Part shown: piece by piece, positions 33,067-41,600 of the stretch
Layout of the letters: every line of letters begins with the position of its first letter
Numbering within the stretch: position 1 is the stretch's first letter
Assembly (NCBI GenBank): GCA_910584585.1
Contig: CAJUBP010000003.1
Coordinates: forward strand, 123,154-187,153
DNA length: 64,000 nucleotides
Direction of reading: 5' to 3'
Source: an uncultured Lachnospiraceae bacterium
GTDB taxonomy: Bacteria > Bacillota > Clostridia > Lachnospirales > Lachnospiraceae
Translations under genes and position numbers: made by a program
Notes under the pieces: generated by a model
Told to the model about the DNA's origin: nothing
What the model saw: the letters and a program-made list of their open reading frames with translations, nothing else
Database searches by the model: none

Positions 33067-34319
33067 TATGCCTCCACCTCCTTCACCAGTTCTGAGTACG
33101 GGATTTTCTCCCCGCCCCGCTCCACAAAAATATCCTCCGGCGCAATCCCGATTTCCACGGCACGGCGAAGGATAACAGATGCGTATTTTTCATCCAGTTC
33201 CATCATGTGGCAGACGCGGTTCATCTGCTCGCATGCCATCATCGTGGAGCCGCTGCCGCCGAAAGTGTCTATCACGATGGCGTTCTCCTGCGAGGAATTG
33301 CTGATCGGATAGCAGAGCAGGTCAAGCGGCTTGGAGGTCGGGTGGTTCTTGTTCCGCTTCGGCTTGTCGTAGTTCCAGATGGTGGTCTGCTTCCGGTCGG
33401 AATACCACGGATGTTTGCCGTTCTTCAGAAAACCATACAGCACAGGCTCATGCTGCCACTGGTAATCCGAACGCCCAAGCACCAGGGAATTCTTCACCCA
33501 GATGCACACACCCGCAAGGTGGAATCCTGCGTCCACAAAGGCTTTCCTGAAATTCAGCCCCTCCGTGTCCGCATGGAACACATACGCCGCGCCGCCTTTT
33601 TCCAGATGCTCCGCCATGTTCTGAAAGGAATTGTACAGAAAAGTGTAGAACTCCCCGTTCTCCATGCTGTCATTCTGGATGGAAAGCCCGCTGCCGCTCC
33701 TGAATGCGACGTTATACGGCGGGTCCGTCACGATGAGGTTTGCCTTCTTCCCGTCCATGAGCGCCGCCACATCCTCCGCACTGGTGGCGTCCCCGCACAT
33801 CAGCCTGTGCCTGCCCACCGTCCAGATGTCGCCCCGCTCCACGAACGCCGCTTTCTCCAGTGCCGCAGAAAGGTCGAAACCATCATCTTTCACATCTTTT
33901 TCACCGTCCGCAGCAAAAAGGTCTGCTATCTCATCCTCACCGAAGCCCGTCAGCGATACATCAAAATCCGCACCCTGCAGGGATTCAATCTCGATGCGGA
34001 GCAGCTCCTCATCCCATCCGGCATCCAAGGCCATGCGGTTGTCCGCAAGGATGTAGGCTTTTTTCTGTGCCTCTGTCAGATAGTCCACAAACACACACGG
34101 GACTTCCGTGATCCCTTCCTCCTTTGCCGCCGCAATCCTGCCATGCCCAGCGATGACATTAAAATCCCGGTCGATGATGACCGGGTTAATGAAGCCGAAC
34201 TCCCGCAGGGATGAGCGGAGCTTGGTGAGCTGCTCCGGCGAGTGCGTCCGCGCATTGTTCACATATGGCACTAATTTTGAGAGCGGCACAAGTTGCATCT
34301 CGGTTGTCGTCTTACCCAT
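33066..34319 (-). CDS. ParB-like nuclease domain fused to DNA methyltransferase
   Basis: A 417-residue protein. The N-terminal about 110 residues are ParB/Srx-like (NARTHSPEQLTKLRSSLREF; FNVIAGHGRIAAAKEEGI). The rest is an amino-methyltransferase of the beta type with DPPY in LIVTDPPYNVAFRSGSG and the SAM motif VIDTFGGSGSTMMACEQM. It likely methylates adenine N6 or cytosine N4. The start at 34319 follows GGAAAGGAGTGTAGAGGAAAA. It overlaps the C5 methyltransferase start, so both are made together. The same fusion is common next to small terminases in gut phages. Confidence 0.92.
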   Translation of the reverse strand: MGKTTTEMQLVPLSKLVPYVNNARTHSPEQLTKLRSSLREFGFINPVIIDRDFNVIAGHGRIAAAKEEGITEVPCVFVDYLTEAQKKAYILADNRMALDAGWDEELLRIEIESLQGADFDVSLTGFGEDEIADLFAADGEKDVKDDGFDLSAALEKAAFVERGDIWTVGRHRLMCGDATSAEDVAALMDGKKANLIVTDPPYNVAFRSGSGLSIQNDSMENGEFYTFLYNSFQNMAEHLEKGGAAYVFHADTEGLNFRKAFVDAGFHLAGVCIWVKNSLVLGRSDYQWQHEPVLYGFLKNGKHPWYSDRKQTTIWNYDKPKRNKNHPTSKPLDLLCYPISNSSQENAIVIDTFGGSGSTMMACEQMNRVCHMMELDEKYASVILRRAVEIGIAPEDIFVERGGEKIPYSELVKEVEA

Positions 34320-34326
34320 TTTTCCT

Positions 34327-34869
34327 CTACACTCCTTTCCTTGCACGGAGCAGCCGCTCCATCACGTCATCCTGGGGCGTGTTCCCCTGGAATTCCACAG
34401 AGCAGTTCTCCTTCACAATCTGGTAGATCTGCATCCAGCAGTAATTGGTCTGCTTCATGTAGGACTGGCTCATGGTGACATAAGGGGAGGCGATGGCGGC
34501 ACCCGTGGTTGGGTGCTTCGCAAGGAAGCCCGTGGAGGATACAATTTCCTCGCACTGAATCCACCGGGACACACTCATGGCGTACTGCTCCACCATCTGC
34601 ACTGTGACCAGTTTTTCACATCCCCTTGCCTTCAGCCACGCATAGGTTTCGTTGTAGACTTCCTCCGCCACCAGCTCCCGCCCGCTTTTCTGCGGGGATT
34701 TCAGGAAGTCCTTCACGGGCGGCACTTCCATGCCCTCCAGTTCGGCAGGCTCCATCATAACTTCCGCCGTCCGGCCTTCGGCAATCTTCTCCGTCAGCGC
34801 CTTGGGTTTTCGTCCTGCCCCCGGCCTTGCACCGCCGCGCCTGCTGCCGTCTTTTGCCACTGTCCTCAC
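34327..34869 (-). CDS. Terminase small subunit, P27 family
   Basis: A 180-residue protein: an N-terminal basic RRGGARPGAGRKPKAL, then YNETYAWLKARGCEKLVTVQ, VEQYAMSVSRWIQCEEIVSS and a helical C-terminus (NYCWMQIYQIVKENCSVEFQ). This is the P27-type small terminase pattern. It recognises the packaging site. It lies just upstream of the methyltransferases and downstream of HNH, the standard packaging start. Confidence 0.9.
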   Translation of the reverse strand: MRTVAKDGSRRGGARPGAGRKPKALTEKIAEGRTAEVMMEPAELEGMEVPPVKDFLKSPQKSGRELVAEEVYNETYAWLKARGCEKLVTVQMVEQYAMSVSRWIQCEEIVSSTGFLAKHPTTGAAIASPYVTMSQSYMKQTNYCWMQIYQIVKENCSVEFQGNTPQDDVMERLLRARKGV

Positions 34870-34878
34870 CCCGTTTCT

Positions 34879-34983
34879 TTGATTTCGTTTGAAAAAATAC
34901 TGCGGAAATCAAACGCCGCAGCACCTTAAAAAGCCTATGGGACATGGAAACCGCCAAGGGGTTAATCCCCCGTTTGATTTCCG
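34879..34983. repeat. Inverted-repeat cluster upstream of small terminase; candidate packaging site
   Basis: CGGAAATCAAACG (34903-34915) and its exact complement CGTTTGATTTCCG (34971-34983) face each other. A further TTTGATTTC occurs at 34879, and a small CTGCGG/CCGCAG hairpin (34900-34921) encloses the first arm. It is the only non-coding stretch between HNH and small terminase, where cos or pac sites usually lie. Function inferred. Confidence 0.45.
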
Positions 34984-35028
34984 GTTTTTATGCACGAAGC
35001 CCCAGGCCGCTGTCCTGATAAATCTGTT

Positions 35029-35382
35029 TTAGAGATTTTGACCGCCCCTCCCGCCATGGATTTTCTCATGGCAGGAATTACACAGGCTCATCAGGTTGCT
35101 TTCCTCATTAGTGCCGCCATCCGCTATGGCGGTCTTATGATGCACCAGCACGGCGGGAGTGTACTTCCCATCACTTAAGCACCTCTCGCACAGCGGATGC
35201 CCCGCAATGTACCTGTTCCTTATCTTCTTCCACGTGCTGCCGTACCGCCCGCCGCTGTCATAACCCCTGGTGAAATGGTTGTAGTGCCTGTTCATCAGCT
35301 TTGCGTGTTCCTCACAGTAAACCCCGTCCGCCAGCTTTGGGCAGCCAGAGTAACGGCACGGCCGTTTCGGTTTCCTCGGCAT
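35029..35382 (-). CDS. HNH endonuclease
   Basis: A 117-residue HNH nuclease: zinc-knuckle cysteines in CRYSGCPKLADGVYCEEHAK, then CERCLSDGKYTPAVLVHHKT and SNLMSLCNSCHEKIHG, the catalytic H-N-H core. HNH proteins beside terminase are often required for cos cleavage during packaging. The start is set at MPRKPKRP (35382) after GGGGAGGTGAAGCAG. A promoter lies about 90 bp upstream. Confidence 0.92.
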   Translation of the reverse strand: MPRKPKRPCRYSGCPKLADGVYCEEHAKLMNRHYNHFTRGYDSGGRYGSTWKKIRNRYIAGHPLCERCLSDGKYTPAVLVHHKTAIADGGTNEESNLMSLCNSCHEKIHGGRGGQNL

Positions 35383-35465
35383 CTGCTTCACCTCCCCATG
35401 GCATAAAGAAAGCCCCCGCAGGAGAAGCTCCCACGAAGGCCGCCAGTCTTTATGCAGTTTTCGAT

Positions 35466-35493
35466 ATTATCAGTATACCACGCCTTAAGGCAA
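35466..35493 (-). promoter_or_regulatory. Putative promoter of the packaging/structural genes
   Basis: On the minus strand, TTGCCT, a 16-bp spacer and GATAAT stand directly after the end of the 153-residue gene and upstream of HNH. It is the only clear housekeeping-type promoter seen between the replication and packaging genes, so it may start the late transcript. Confidence 0.55.
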
Positions 35494-35508
35494 ACATTTT
35501 ACACGATA

Positions 35509-35970
35509 TTACTCATGTGCATCCCCGCCCGGCTTTTTCGGTTCAAATCTCATGTCCTTACAGACATTTGCGAATGACCGGTATGTGCCTGCCACCAGCT
35601 CCGACCAGTGTTCCAACTGCCCCGTCATGATCTCCATCTGCCGAAGCAGCTTGTAGATGTGGAACTCCGGGTCGTAATTGCCGACGTTCTCGTTGATGTC
35701 CAGCTCATCAAACATTTTCTGCGTGTTCTCCAATGCCACGGCATTGAATGTCTCCATGTTCTCCGCCATAGTCCCGATGATCAGCTTCTCCAGTTCCTCC
35801 GCCGTGGTGAATTCCTCAAACACCTCAAAGTAATGGTACTGGTCGTTGTACACATAGAAAAAGTTCGGTCCTTTCCTGCCAATGGCGATGTCCGAATCCC
35901 ACTCGCTCCAATAATCGCTGTATTTTTCAGCCACCGCCATGATCTTCGAAACTTCATCCCCTTCTGCCAT
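35509..35970 (-). CDS. Unknown protein, possible late-switch partner
   Basis: A 153-residue acidic protein rich in aromatic residues (YSDYWSEWDSDIAIGRKGPN; FFYVYNDQYHYFEVFEEFTT). No recognised domain, Cys motif or membrane helix. It is encoded between an ArpU-like regulator and the packaging genes. The start follows GAGGTGCAGG. Confidence 0.6.
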   Translation of the reverse strand: MAEGDEVSKIMAVAEKYSDYWSEWDSDIAIGRKGPNFFYVYNDQYHYFEVFEEFTTAEELEKLIIGTMAENMETFNAVALENTQKMFDELDINENVGNYDPEFHIYKLLRQMEIMTGQLEHWSELVAGTYRSFANVCKDMRFEPKKPGGDAHE

Positions 35971-36047
35971 CCTGCACCTCCTCTCGTTTTGGTATGGTGC
36001 ATATTACCGTCATTCAGGGAATATATCCACTCCTATTTTCATAAATT

Positions 36048-36509
36048 TCAGGATTTCCCAAAAAGCAGGATGGTCAAATGGTGCAGCGCACGGTTCTTTT
36101 TGTTATAGGCGGAACTCTGCTCAATGTGGAAGTGGTCTGCAATTTTATAGATGACGCTGCTGCCGTATTCGTTGCTGCTGCTATAAAAGGCTTCCAGCAC
36201 ATACCTCTCATCTTCCGAAAGCTCCTCCCATGCCGGAAGGAACCACGCCATATACTCCACTGCCTGGCGGTAACGCTCTTTCAGGACATCGATTTCCTCA
36301 ATGCCCTTTATCATCCTGTCCTCTACAGCATGGGGATTGTGTGTGCGGGGCATCCCGTCAGACTGCGGGCTGCTGACACCGCCCATCTTCTCATATGCCG
36401 CCTTTATCTCATCATCCGTATGTTCGATGATGAATTTCATGCTGCTGTAATCTTTCAATGCATCCACGGCCGCCGACCGCTTGTCAAGGTACTTCCAGAT
36501 AATGCTCAT
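36048..36509 (-). CDS. ArpU/sigma region 4-like late regulator
   Basis: A 153-residue helical protein. The C-terminal half (LSEDERYVLEAFYSSSNEYG; IYKIADHFHIEQSSAYNKKN) is a sigma region 4-type helix-turn-helix as in ArpU/DUF1492 phage late regulators. The N-terminus is helical, with the insertion SSPQSDGMPRTHNP typical of this family. The start is MSIIWKYL at 36509, after GGAGGCATGGCTT. Located at the replication/packaging boundary, it probably activates late transcription. Confidence 0.78.
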   Translation of the reverse strand: MSIIWKYLDKRSAAVDALKDYSSMKFIIEHTDDEIKAAYEKMGGVSSPQSDGMPRTHNPHAVEDRMIKGIEEIDVLKERYRQAVEYMAWFLPAWEELSEDERYVLEAFYSSSNEYGSSVIYKIADHFHIEQSSAYNKKNRALHHLTILLFGKS

Positions 36510-36618
36510 AAGCCATGCCTCCAATCAAAATAGATTTGCTTCCCCCGGATTTTCATGGATTGTCATTGATTTTCATTGATTGGCCCAGATTTGCAATTTT
36601 GACTGGCGGCATTCCCGC

Positions 36619-37983
36619 TTATACCTTAAGGTCTGCCTTCACCGCATCGATCAGTGCGGTCTGTGTGGTGTCCTTCTCGGATAATGCCTTCATGATCCGC
36701 TCGTCTATGGTGCCTTTCGTGATGATGTGCTGCACCACCACGGTTTCGGATGCCTGCCCCTGCCGCCACAGCCTCGCCACCGTCTGCTGGTATAGCTCAA
36801 GGCTCCATGTCAGCCCGAACCACACCAACGTGTTTCCTCCGCTCTGGAGGTTGAGGCCATGCCCCGCACTTGCCGGGTGGATCAATGCCACCGGGATTTC
36901 CCCGGCGTTCCACCTGCGGATGCTGGAATCCGTGTCCAGCCTTGCATATGGGATTTTCAGCTTTTGGAGCCGCCCCGAAATCCTCTCAAGGTCATGCCGG
37001 AACCAGTAAGCCACCAATACTGGCTTTCCGTTCGCCGCTTCGATGATGTCCTCCAGAGCGTCCAGCTTCCGCTCATGGATGGCGACTGTTTCCCCAGCAT
37101 CGGTGTATATTGCCCCGTCCGCCATCTGCGACAGCTTCCCGGAAAGGGATGCGGCATTGGCGGCTGTAATTTCCCCGCCCGGTAGCTGCAGGACAAGGTC
37201 TTTTTTCAGTTCCTCGTATTTCTCCCGCTCCGTTTCGGAAAGGTACACCGTGTACCTGGAATTTATCAGTTTCGGCATCTGCAGGTGGTCGGTGAATTTC
37301 ATGGAGATTGTGATGTCTGATATTCTGCTGTAAATCTGCTTCTCCGCCCCCGGCAGCGGCTTGTAGGAGAATACCACCTGCCCGTTCTGCTTATCCGGCC
37401 GGAAGTAGGAGGTGCGGTACTGCCCGATGAACCTGCCAAGCCGCTCCCCCATGTCCAGCAGCCGGAACTCCGCCCACAAGTCCATCAGACCGTTGCTGCT
37501 CGGTGTGCCGGTCAGCCCCACGATGCGCTTTACCTTCGGCCGGACTTTCATCAATGCCCGGAACCGCTTCGTCTGATGGTTCTTGAAAGAGGACAGTTCA
37601 TCGATCACCACCATGTCAAAGTCAAACGGTATGCCGCTCTCCGCAATCATCCACTGCACATTCTCACGGTTGATGAGGTAAATATCCGCTTTTTTCCGAA
37701 GCGCCGCCACCCTTTCTGTTTCTGTCCCGACGGCTACTGAATAACGAAGCTCACTCAGATGGTCCCATTTTTCAATCTCCGCTCCCCATGTGTTCCGTGC
37801 CACCCGCAGCGGGGCAATCACCAGAATGCGGCGAACCTTGAAGCTGTCAAACAGAAGATTATTTAAAGCCGTCAGCGTGATGCTTGTTTTGCCAAGCCCC
37901 ATGTCCAAAAGGACTGCCGCCACCGGGTGTGTTTCGATATATTCCGTAGCAAATCTCTGGTATTCATGCGGACTGTATCTCAT
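36619..37983 (-). CDS. SNF2-type DEAD helicase
   Basis: A 454-residue superfamily 2 ATPase. The Walker A region is AVLLDMGLGKTSITLTAL, motif II is MVVIDELSSFKNHQ (DELS), motif III LTGTPSSNGLMDLW, motif V LIHPASAGHGLNLQSGGN and motif VI QTVARLWRQGQ. It remodels or unwinds DNA in phage replication or recombination. The start MRYSPHEYQRF is at 37983, preceded by GGAGGGATCATTG and overlapping the VRR-NUC gene, a standard pair in these phages. Confidence 0.93.
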   Translation of the reverse strand: MRYSPHEYQRFATEYIETHPVAAVLLDMGLGKTSITLTALNNLLFDSFKVRRILVIAPLRVARNTWGAEIEKWDHLSELRYSVAVGTETERVAALRKKADIYLINRENVQWMIAESGIPFDFDMVVIDELSSFKNHQTKRFRALMKVRPKVKRIVGLTGTPSSNGLMDLWAEFRLLDMGERLGRFIGQYRTSYFRPDKQNGQVVFSYKPLPGAEKQIYSRISDITISMKFTDHLQMPKLINSRYTVYLSETEREKYEELKKDLVLQLPGGEITAANAASLSGKLSQMADGAIYTDAGETVAIHERKLDALEDIIEAANGKPVLVAYWFRHDLERISGRLQKLKIPYARLDTDSSIRRWNAGEIPVALIHPASAGHGLNLQSGGNTLVWFGLTWSLELYQQTVARLWRQGQASETVVVQHIITKGTIDERIMKALSEKDTTQTALIDAVKADLKV

Positions 37984-38245
37984 CAATGATCCCTCCAATC
38001 TGCGATTCGTTATCCAGCACATACACTTTAAATCCCAACTGCCGAAGCTGCCTGTGCCGTGCCAACTGCAGGGGGCGGGGCTTTTTCCCTGGAGCCTTGA
38101 CCTCCACAAATGCCATTTTCCCATCCGGGAGAAGTGCCAGTCTGTCAGGCACCCCATCAAAACCGGGCGATGTGAACTTTACTGCCAATCCCCCGACGGC
38201 CTTAACAGCCGCCTTGAATTTCTGCTCTATAGTTTTCTCTCTCAT
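37964..38245 (-). CDS. VRR-NUC domain nuclease
   Basis: A 93-residue VRR-NUC protein. MREKTIEQKFKAAVKAVGGL leads to SPGFDGVPDRLALLPDGKMA and FVEVKAPGKKPRPLQLARHR, giving the PD-(D/E)XK pattern with D and EVK as metal ligands and the following Q. It cleaves or processes branched DNA. The start at 38245 follows ATTGGAGGCATTTGC. It is co-translated with the SNF2 helicase. Confidence 0.92.
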   Translation of the reverse strand: MREKTIEQKFKAAVKAVGGLAVKFTSPGFDGVPDRLALLPDGKMAFVEVKAPGKKPRPLQLARHRQLRQLGFKVYVLDNESQIGGIIDEIQSA

Positions 38246-38291
38246 GCAAATGCCTCCAATCCCTTTATTTTTCAAGCATTCCAGCCTTTAG

Positions 38292-38397
38292 GGTGCAGGT
38301 CGGTGCAAGTCGTACCTAAAACTCCTCTATAAGTGATTTTTTGCTGAAAAAACTGCCCTAAAGGGGGTTTATACCAAGACCTGCACCGACCTGCACC
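38292..38397. repeat. Iteron-like inverted repeats, candidate replication origin
   Basis: Tandem decamers GGTGCAGGTC and GGTGCAAGTC (38292-38311) face two exact GACCTGCACC copies (38378-38397) across a 66-bp AT-rich spacer. The outer arms form a near-perfect 20-bp inverted repeat. The segment lies right after the primase-helicase gene, the expected place for a phage origin or a primase binding site. Confidence 0.5.
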
Positions 38398-38419
38398 TTT
38401 CCCCAAAACATGGGCTTTC

Positions 38420-40660
38420 TCAGTCCTCAAAATCTTCCTCCTTTATCCGCAGCCCGTACACGATAATGCCGGCCTTCGCCTTTCTCCGGGAAAAGCCGGC
38501 AGACTCCAGCGCATTATAAAAATCTGCCGTGCTTCTGGTGTACTCGCCCGTCCGCATACAGTAACTGCGGTATTCCTGGTACAGAACGCCGGATTTCTCC
38601 CGATAAGTCTTATCAGCCTCGCAGCACTCATTCAGGAAATGCCCAAGCCAGTCATTGTCCTCCCGATAGGATTTGATGGCATCCTCCACGCAGGCAGGGC
38701 AGGGGATATGGAAGTTCCGGTCAATGGCTTTCTTTGCACCCTCAATGATCCACGCCATGACAGCCGGGGACGCTTCCGACACAAGGAAATCCGCATAGTT
38801 CTTCACGTCCCCCGCGCCCTCTATCCTGGCATGGAAGGGGATCACGATTAAGCGCCGCCACGTTCCCGGATCATTTGCACCCACCCTCGGCAGGTGGTTG
38901 GTATACAGCACGAGGGTGTGGCTCGGCGTGAAAGAAAACGGGTCTTTATATTTTTTCTCCGCAAAAATCTCATCCGTGGAACACATCTGCTTTACCACTG
39001 AGGTGTTCAGCCGCATCCCTTCCTCCAGCTCGGCGGCAATAATAAGCCGTTTGCCCTTCGCCTCGGCAAGCTCCGGCTTCACGTTCCTCTTGCAACCTAC
39101 GGTCAGCGTATCGGCGGACATATTCCCGCTGTAGGTTCCAAGCACACGGGCTATCGTGTTCCAGAAGGTAGACTTTCCGTTCCTTCCCTCCCCGTAGGCA
39201 ATCACCAGCGATTCCATGTAGACACGCCCCACTGCTGCCATGCCCACAATCTGCTGCACATAATCAATTAATTCCTGGTTTTTGCAGAAAATAGTGTCCA
39301 AGGAATCCCGCCACAGCTTTTTTCCTTTATCGCCGGGAGCTGCCGCCGTCATTTTGGTGATATAATCCTCCGGGCTGTGGTCGCGCTTCCCCTCCAGCCC
39401 GTCCGGAAGGTAATAGGTGCCGTCCGGCGTGTTCAAAAGGAACCCGTCTTTGTCAAGGTCTGATACGCTGATTTCCAGCATCGGCTTTGCCGCCTGCAGC
39501 GCCGACACCACATACTTCATATCCCTCCGCTTCATCACGAACGCCTTATATGCCTGGGCGGACAGATACGCAAGGTAGGCGTCCATCTGCCCGCTGCTGA
39601 TCTTCTTTTCCAGCGACTTCCCGCCGGAAGTAATGGCATCCTCCGAAATGCCCGTGTCCATAAGTGCCTGCCGTGTACGGTCGATCTCATCCTTTGCGTC
39701 CGCAAGCTGAAGGTCGAGGAACTCTTCTGCCGCACCTACCGCCTGCTGCTTCGATTCCACCCAATACTGCCCACAGAAACGCAGATAGTCTGTGGCCGCC
39801 GTGTACCGAAGCTCTACGCCATACTCCCTGGTCAGCACCTTCGCCTGCCCGATGTCCGAGTAATCGCCCGGCTTTAAGGATTCCCTCCCGAACTCGTCAT
39901 TGTATGCATCCGGGGCGACATAGCCCTCCTGTCCCTGCACCTTTTCCGCAAAGCGGCAGGCGCTCTGCCAGATCATAGCAAGCTCCGCCTCCTCCAGAGG
40001 CGGATTGCATTTATTGGCTTCCTCCATGAAAATCTCATGTGCCTTTTCCGTTGCCCCGTACCGTTTGACCACGCGCCCCGCAAAATGGGACATGGTGGCG
40101 TTCCTCTGCCCCTGCGGTATCTCCCTGCCGCCCTGCGGCTTCACGATACAGTCAATGGTGATCTCGCCCTCATGCCACAGGATGGAATCTGCCGGATGCC
40201 CGAAGATGAACCGGGCGGAATCCAGCGCCTTGGCGTCAAAGAACGGGAATTTCTGCTGTATGGCTTTCTTCAAAGACGCGCACGCCTCCCCGTCTGTAAT
40301 CGGATCATGCGGGAAGTACACATGGAATCTCGGTCTTGCGGACTTCCCCTCCTTCGGTTTCATATTGTTCCGGCTCGGCACCACAACAAATGCCACATCC
40401 CTCCCAATCTTTCCTTCCAAATCCTCCGGATGAATCCAGTCATCCGGATTGTCAGAATGGGAATTATCGCAGTCCATCACGTCCACATCACAGGAGAGGA
40501 AATGATCCCCGCTCCTGCGGCAGTTCTTGAATTCGGCGCACACATGGTCGAACGCCACCACCTCCATACAGTCGTCCTCATTGTCAATGACGCGCCTGTT
40601 GGGATATAAGCTGTTCTTTGCGTTCCCCCTGCAGTTCGCCGTATAAAATGTCATTTTCAT
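38420..40660 (-). CDS. Primase-helicase (virulence-associated E / D5 type)
   Basis: A 746-residue replication protein. The N-terminus has a prim-pol-like acidic motif (DHFLSCDVDVMDCDNSHSDN; RPRFHVYFPHD), then a linker with CNPPLEEAELAMIWQSA. The C-terminal half is a superfamily 3 helicase: Walker A GEGRNGKSTFWNTIARVLG, Walker B LIIAAELEEG, then TLVLYTNHLPRVGANDPGTW with the sensor Asn and arginine finger region RRLIVIPF. It primes and unwinds at the phage origin. A candidate origin lies just downstream. Confidence 0.93.
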   Translation of the reverse strand: MKMTFYTANCRGNAKNSLYPNRRVIDNEDDCMEVVAFDHVCAEFKNCRRSGDHFLSCDVDVMDCDNSHSDNPDDWIHPEDLEGKIGRDVAFVVVPSRNNMKPKEGKSARPRFHVYFPHDPITDGEACASLKKAIQQKFPFFDAKALDSARFIFGHPADSILWHEGEITIDCIVKPQGGREIPQGQRNATMSHFAGRVVKRYGATEKAHEIFMEEANKCNPPLEEAELAMIWQSACRFAEKVQGQEGYVAPDAYNDEFGRESLKPGDYSDIGQAKVLTREYGVELRYTAATDYLRFCGQYWVESKQQAVGAAEEFLDLQLADAKDEIDRTRQALMDTGISEDAITSGGKSLEKKISSGQMDAYLAYLSAQAYKAFVMKRRDMKYVVSALQAAKPMLEISVSDLDKDGFLLNTPDGTYYLPDGLEGKRDHSPEDYITKMTAAAPGDKGKKLWRDSLDTIFCKNQELIDYVQQIVGMAAVGRVYMESLVIAYGEGRNGKSTFWNTIARVLGTYSGNMSADTLTVGCKRNVKPELAEAKGKRLIIAAELEEGMRLNTSVVKQMCSTDEIFAEKKYKDPFSFTPSHTLVLYTNHLPRVGANDPGTWRRLIVIPFHARIEGAGDVKNYADFLVSEASPAVMAWIIEGAKKAIDRNFHIPCPACVEDAIKSYREDNDWLGHFLNECCEADKTYREKSGVLYQEYRSYCMRTGEYTRSTADFYNALESAGFSRRKAKAGIIVYGLRIKEEDFED

Positions 40661-41088
40661 AATTTGCAGACCTCCTCGCAGTTTTCTGTGAAATAGCGTA
40701 CTGGTATATCCCTCTTTTCCGCCTTCTTAATCTCCGCCGCCATCCCTGTGGATATGGTTTTCCCGAACACCCACAACTGCTCGCACTTCCCCAAAAGCAC
40801 CATGCTCATGAACATACCGATTGCCCGCTCCGCAGGCTTCCCGTCATCCAGGAACTGCGGAAACAGAAGGTGCGGTGCAAACGGAATCGCGCCGTTCTTC
40901 ACCGCAAACCTGCTGTACCGCCTCGCTTTCTGCGTGTTCCCTTCTGTGTCCCCGGCAAACGGGGAGCATATATAGACAAGCGGCCGGTATGCCCGTTTCG
41001 CCGCCCTTTCTTCCTTCCTGATCCCCGATAACGCCGCATGGCTCGTCGGGTCGCTGTATCCCTCACTGTTGTATCTGCTGATTCCCAT
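40657..41088 (-). CDS. DUF4406/DUF7768-like nucleotide-processing fold protein
   Basis: A 143-residue protein. PLVYICSPFAGDTEGNTQKA, FAVKNGAIPFAPHLLFPQFL, GKCEQLWVFGKTISTGMAAE and IKKAEKRDIPVRYF form the deoxyribosyltransferase-like fold common in phages. A role in nucleotide salvage is possible. The start MGISRYNSEG is at 41088, after GGAGGTGCGTTTT; a longer upstream frame is rejected. It overlaps the primase gene by 4 bp. Confidence 0.75.
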   Translation of the reverse strand: MGISRYNSEGYSDPTSHAALSGIRKEERAAKRAYRPLVYICSPFAGDTEGNTQKARRYSRFAVKNGAIPFAPHLLFPQFLDDGKPAERAIGMFMSMVLLGKCEQLWVFGKTISTGMAAEIKKAEKRDIPVRYFTENCEEVCKL

Positions 41089-41260
41089 AAAACGCACCTC
41101 CATCCTGCCTGCATTTTTCTGTATAGACTGTGTCCGCAGACTTGTAAAACGGGCAGTCCCTCCCGCCAAAATCATTGTCCTTTAAGCAGGTGCAGACACC
41201 GCCCCTGTTTGCGAAACAGTCGCCGTGTGTCCTGCACCCCTGCATTGCCGCCCTGCTCAT
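41063..41260 (-). CDS. Cys-rich small protein
   Basis: A 65-residue protein with seven cysteines (MQGCRTHGDCFANRGGVCTC; GGRDCPFYKSADTVYTEKCR), consistent with a metal-binding knuckle. The start at 41260 overlaps the stop of the upstream gene (ATGA), and its end overlaps the next gene. Function unknown. Confidence 0.62.
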   Translation of the reverse strand: MSRAAMQGCRTHGDCFANRGGVCTCLKDNDFGGRDCPFYKSADTVYTEKCRQDGGAFYGNQQIQQ

Positions 41261-41589
41261 CCCTTTCCGCCTCCTAAGATCAATCTGATATTATTTTCCA
41301 TCCGTTTACGGAGGACTTCCGTCTTGTTAAACTGCGCCCTCCAGTGCCTCCGCTCCAGGGAATCTACAGGGAACCCCTCCGCTTTGTCCGTGTACATTTC
41401 ACAGAGTGCCTTATACCCGTCTGCCATCTCCCTCAATTCGGAAAGCAGCTCCACCCTTGTTTCGTCGGAGCAATATTGATTGATGAGCTTTGCGGCTTTC
41501 CTCATCGCCGGCATCTTGCAGGGGAAGAACGCCTCCACAATAAGCTCCATGTACCCCGTCCCGTATTCAATCCGTAGCCGTTCCATCAT
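41257..41589 (-). CDS. Unknown replication-region protein
   Basis: A 110-residue helical protein (MMERLRIEYGTGYMELIVEA; KLINQYCSDETRVELLSELR). No family recognised. The start at 41589 is chosen over 41625, which would overlap the polymerase gene further. It sits between DNA polymerase and the Cys-rich gene, in one operon. Confidence 0.58.
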   Translation of the reverse strand: MMERLRIEYGTGYMELIVEAFFPCKMPAMRKAAKLINQYCSDETRVELLSELREMADGYKALCEMYTDKAEGFPVDSLERRHWRAQFNKTEVLRKRMENNIRLILGGGKG

Positions 41590-41600
41590 GTACCCCCTGC

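Noticed and set aside
36549..36590. GATTTTCAT/TGATTGTCATT near-repeats between the late regulator and helicase genes
   Set aside because: Only two imperfect copies and no promoter-like context; left unassigned.
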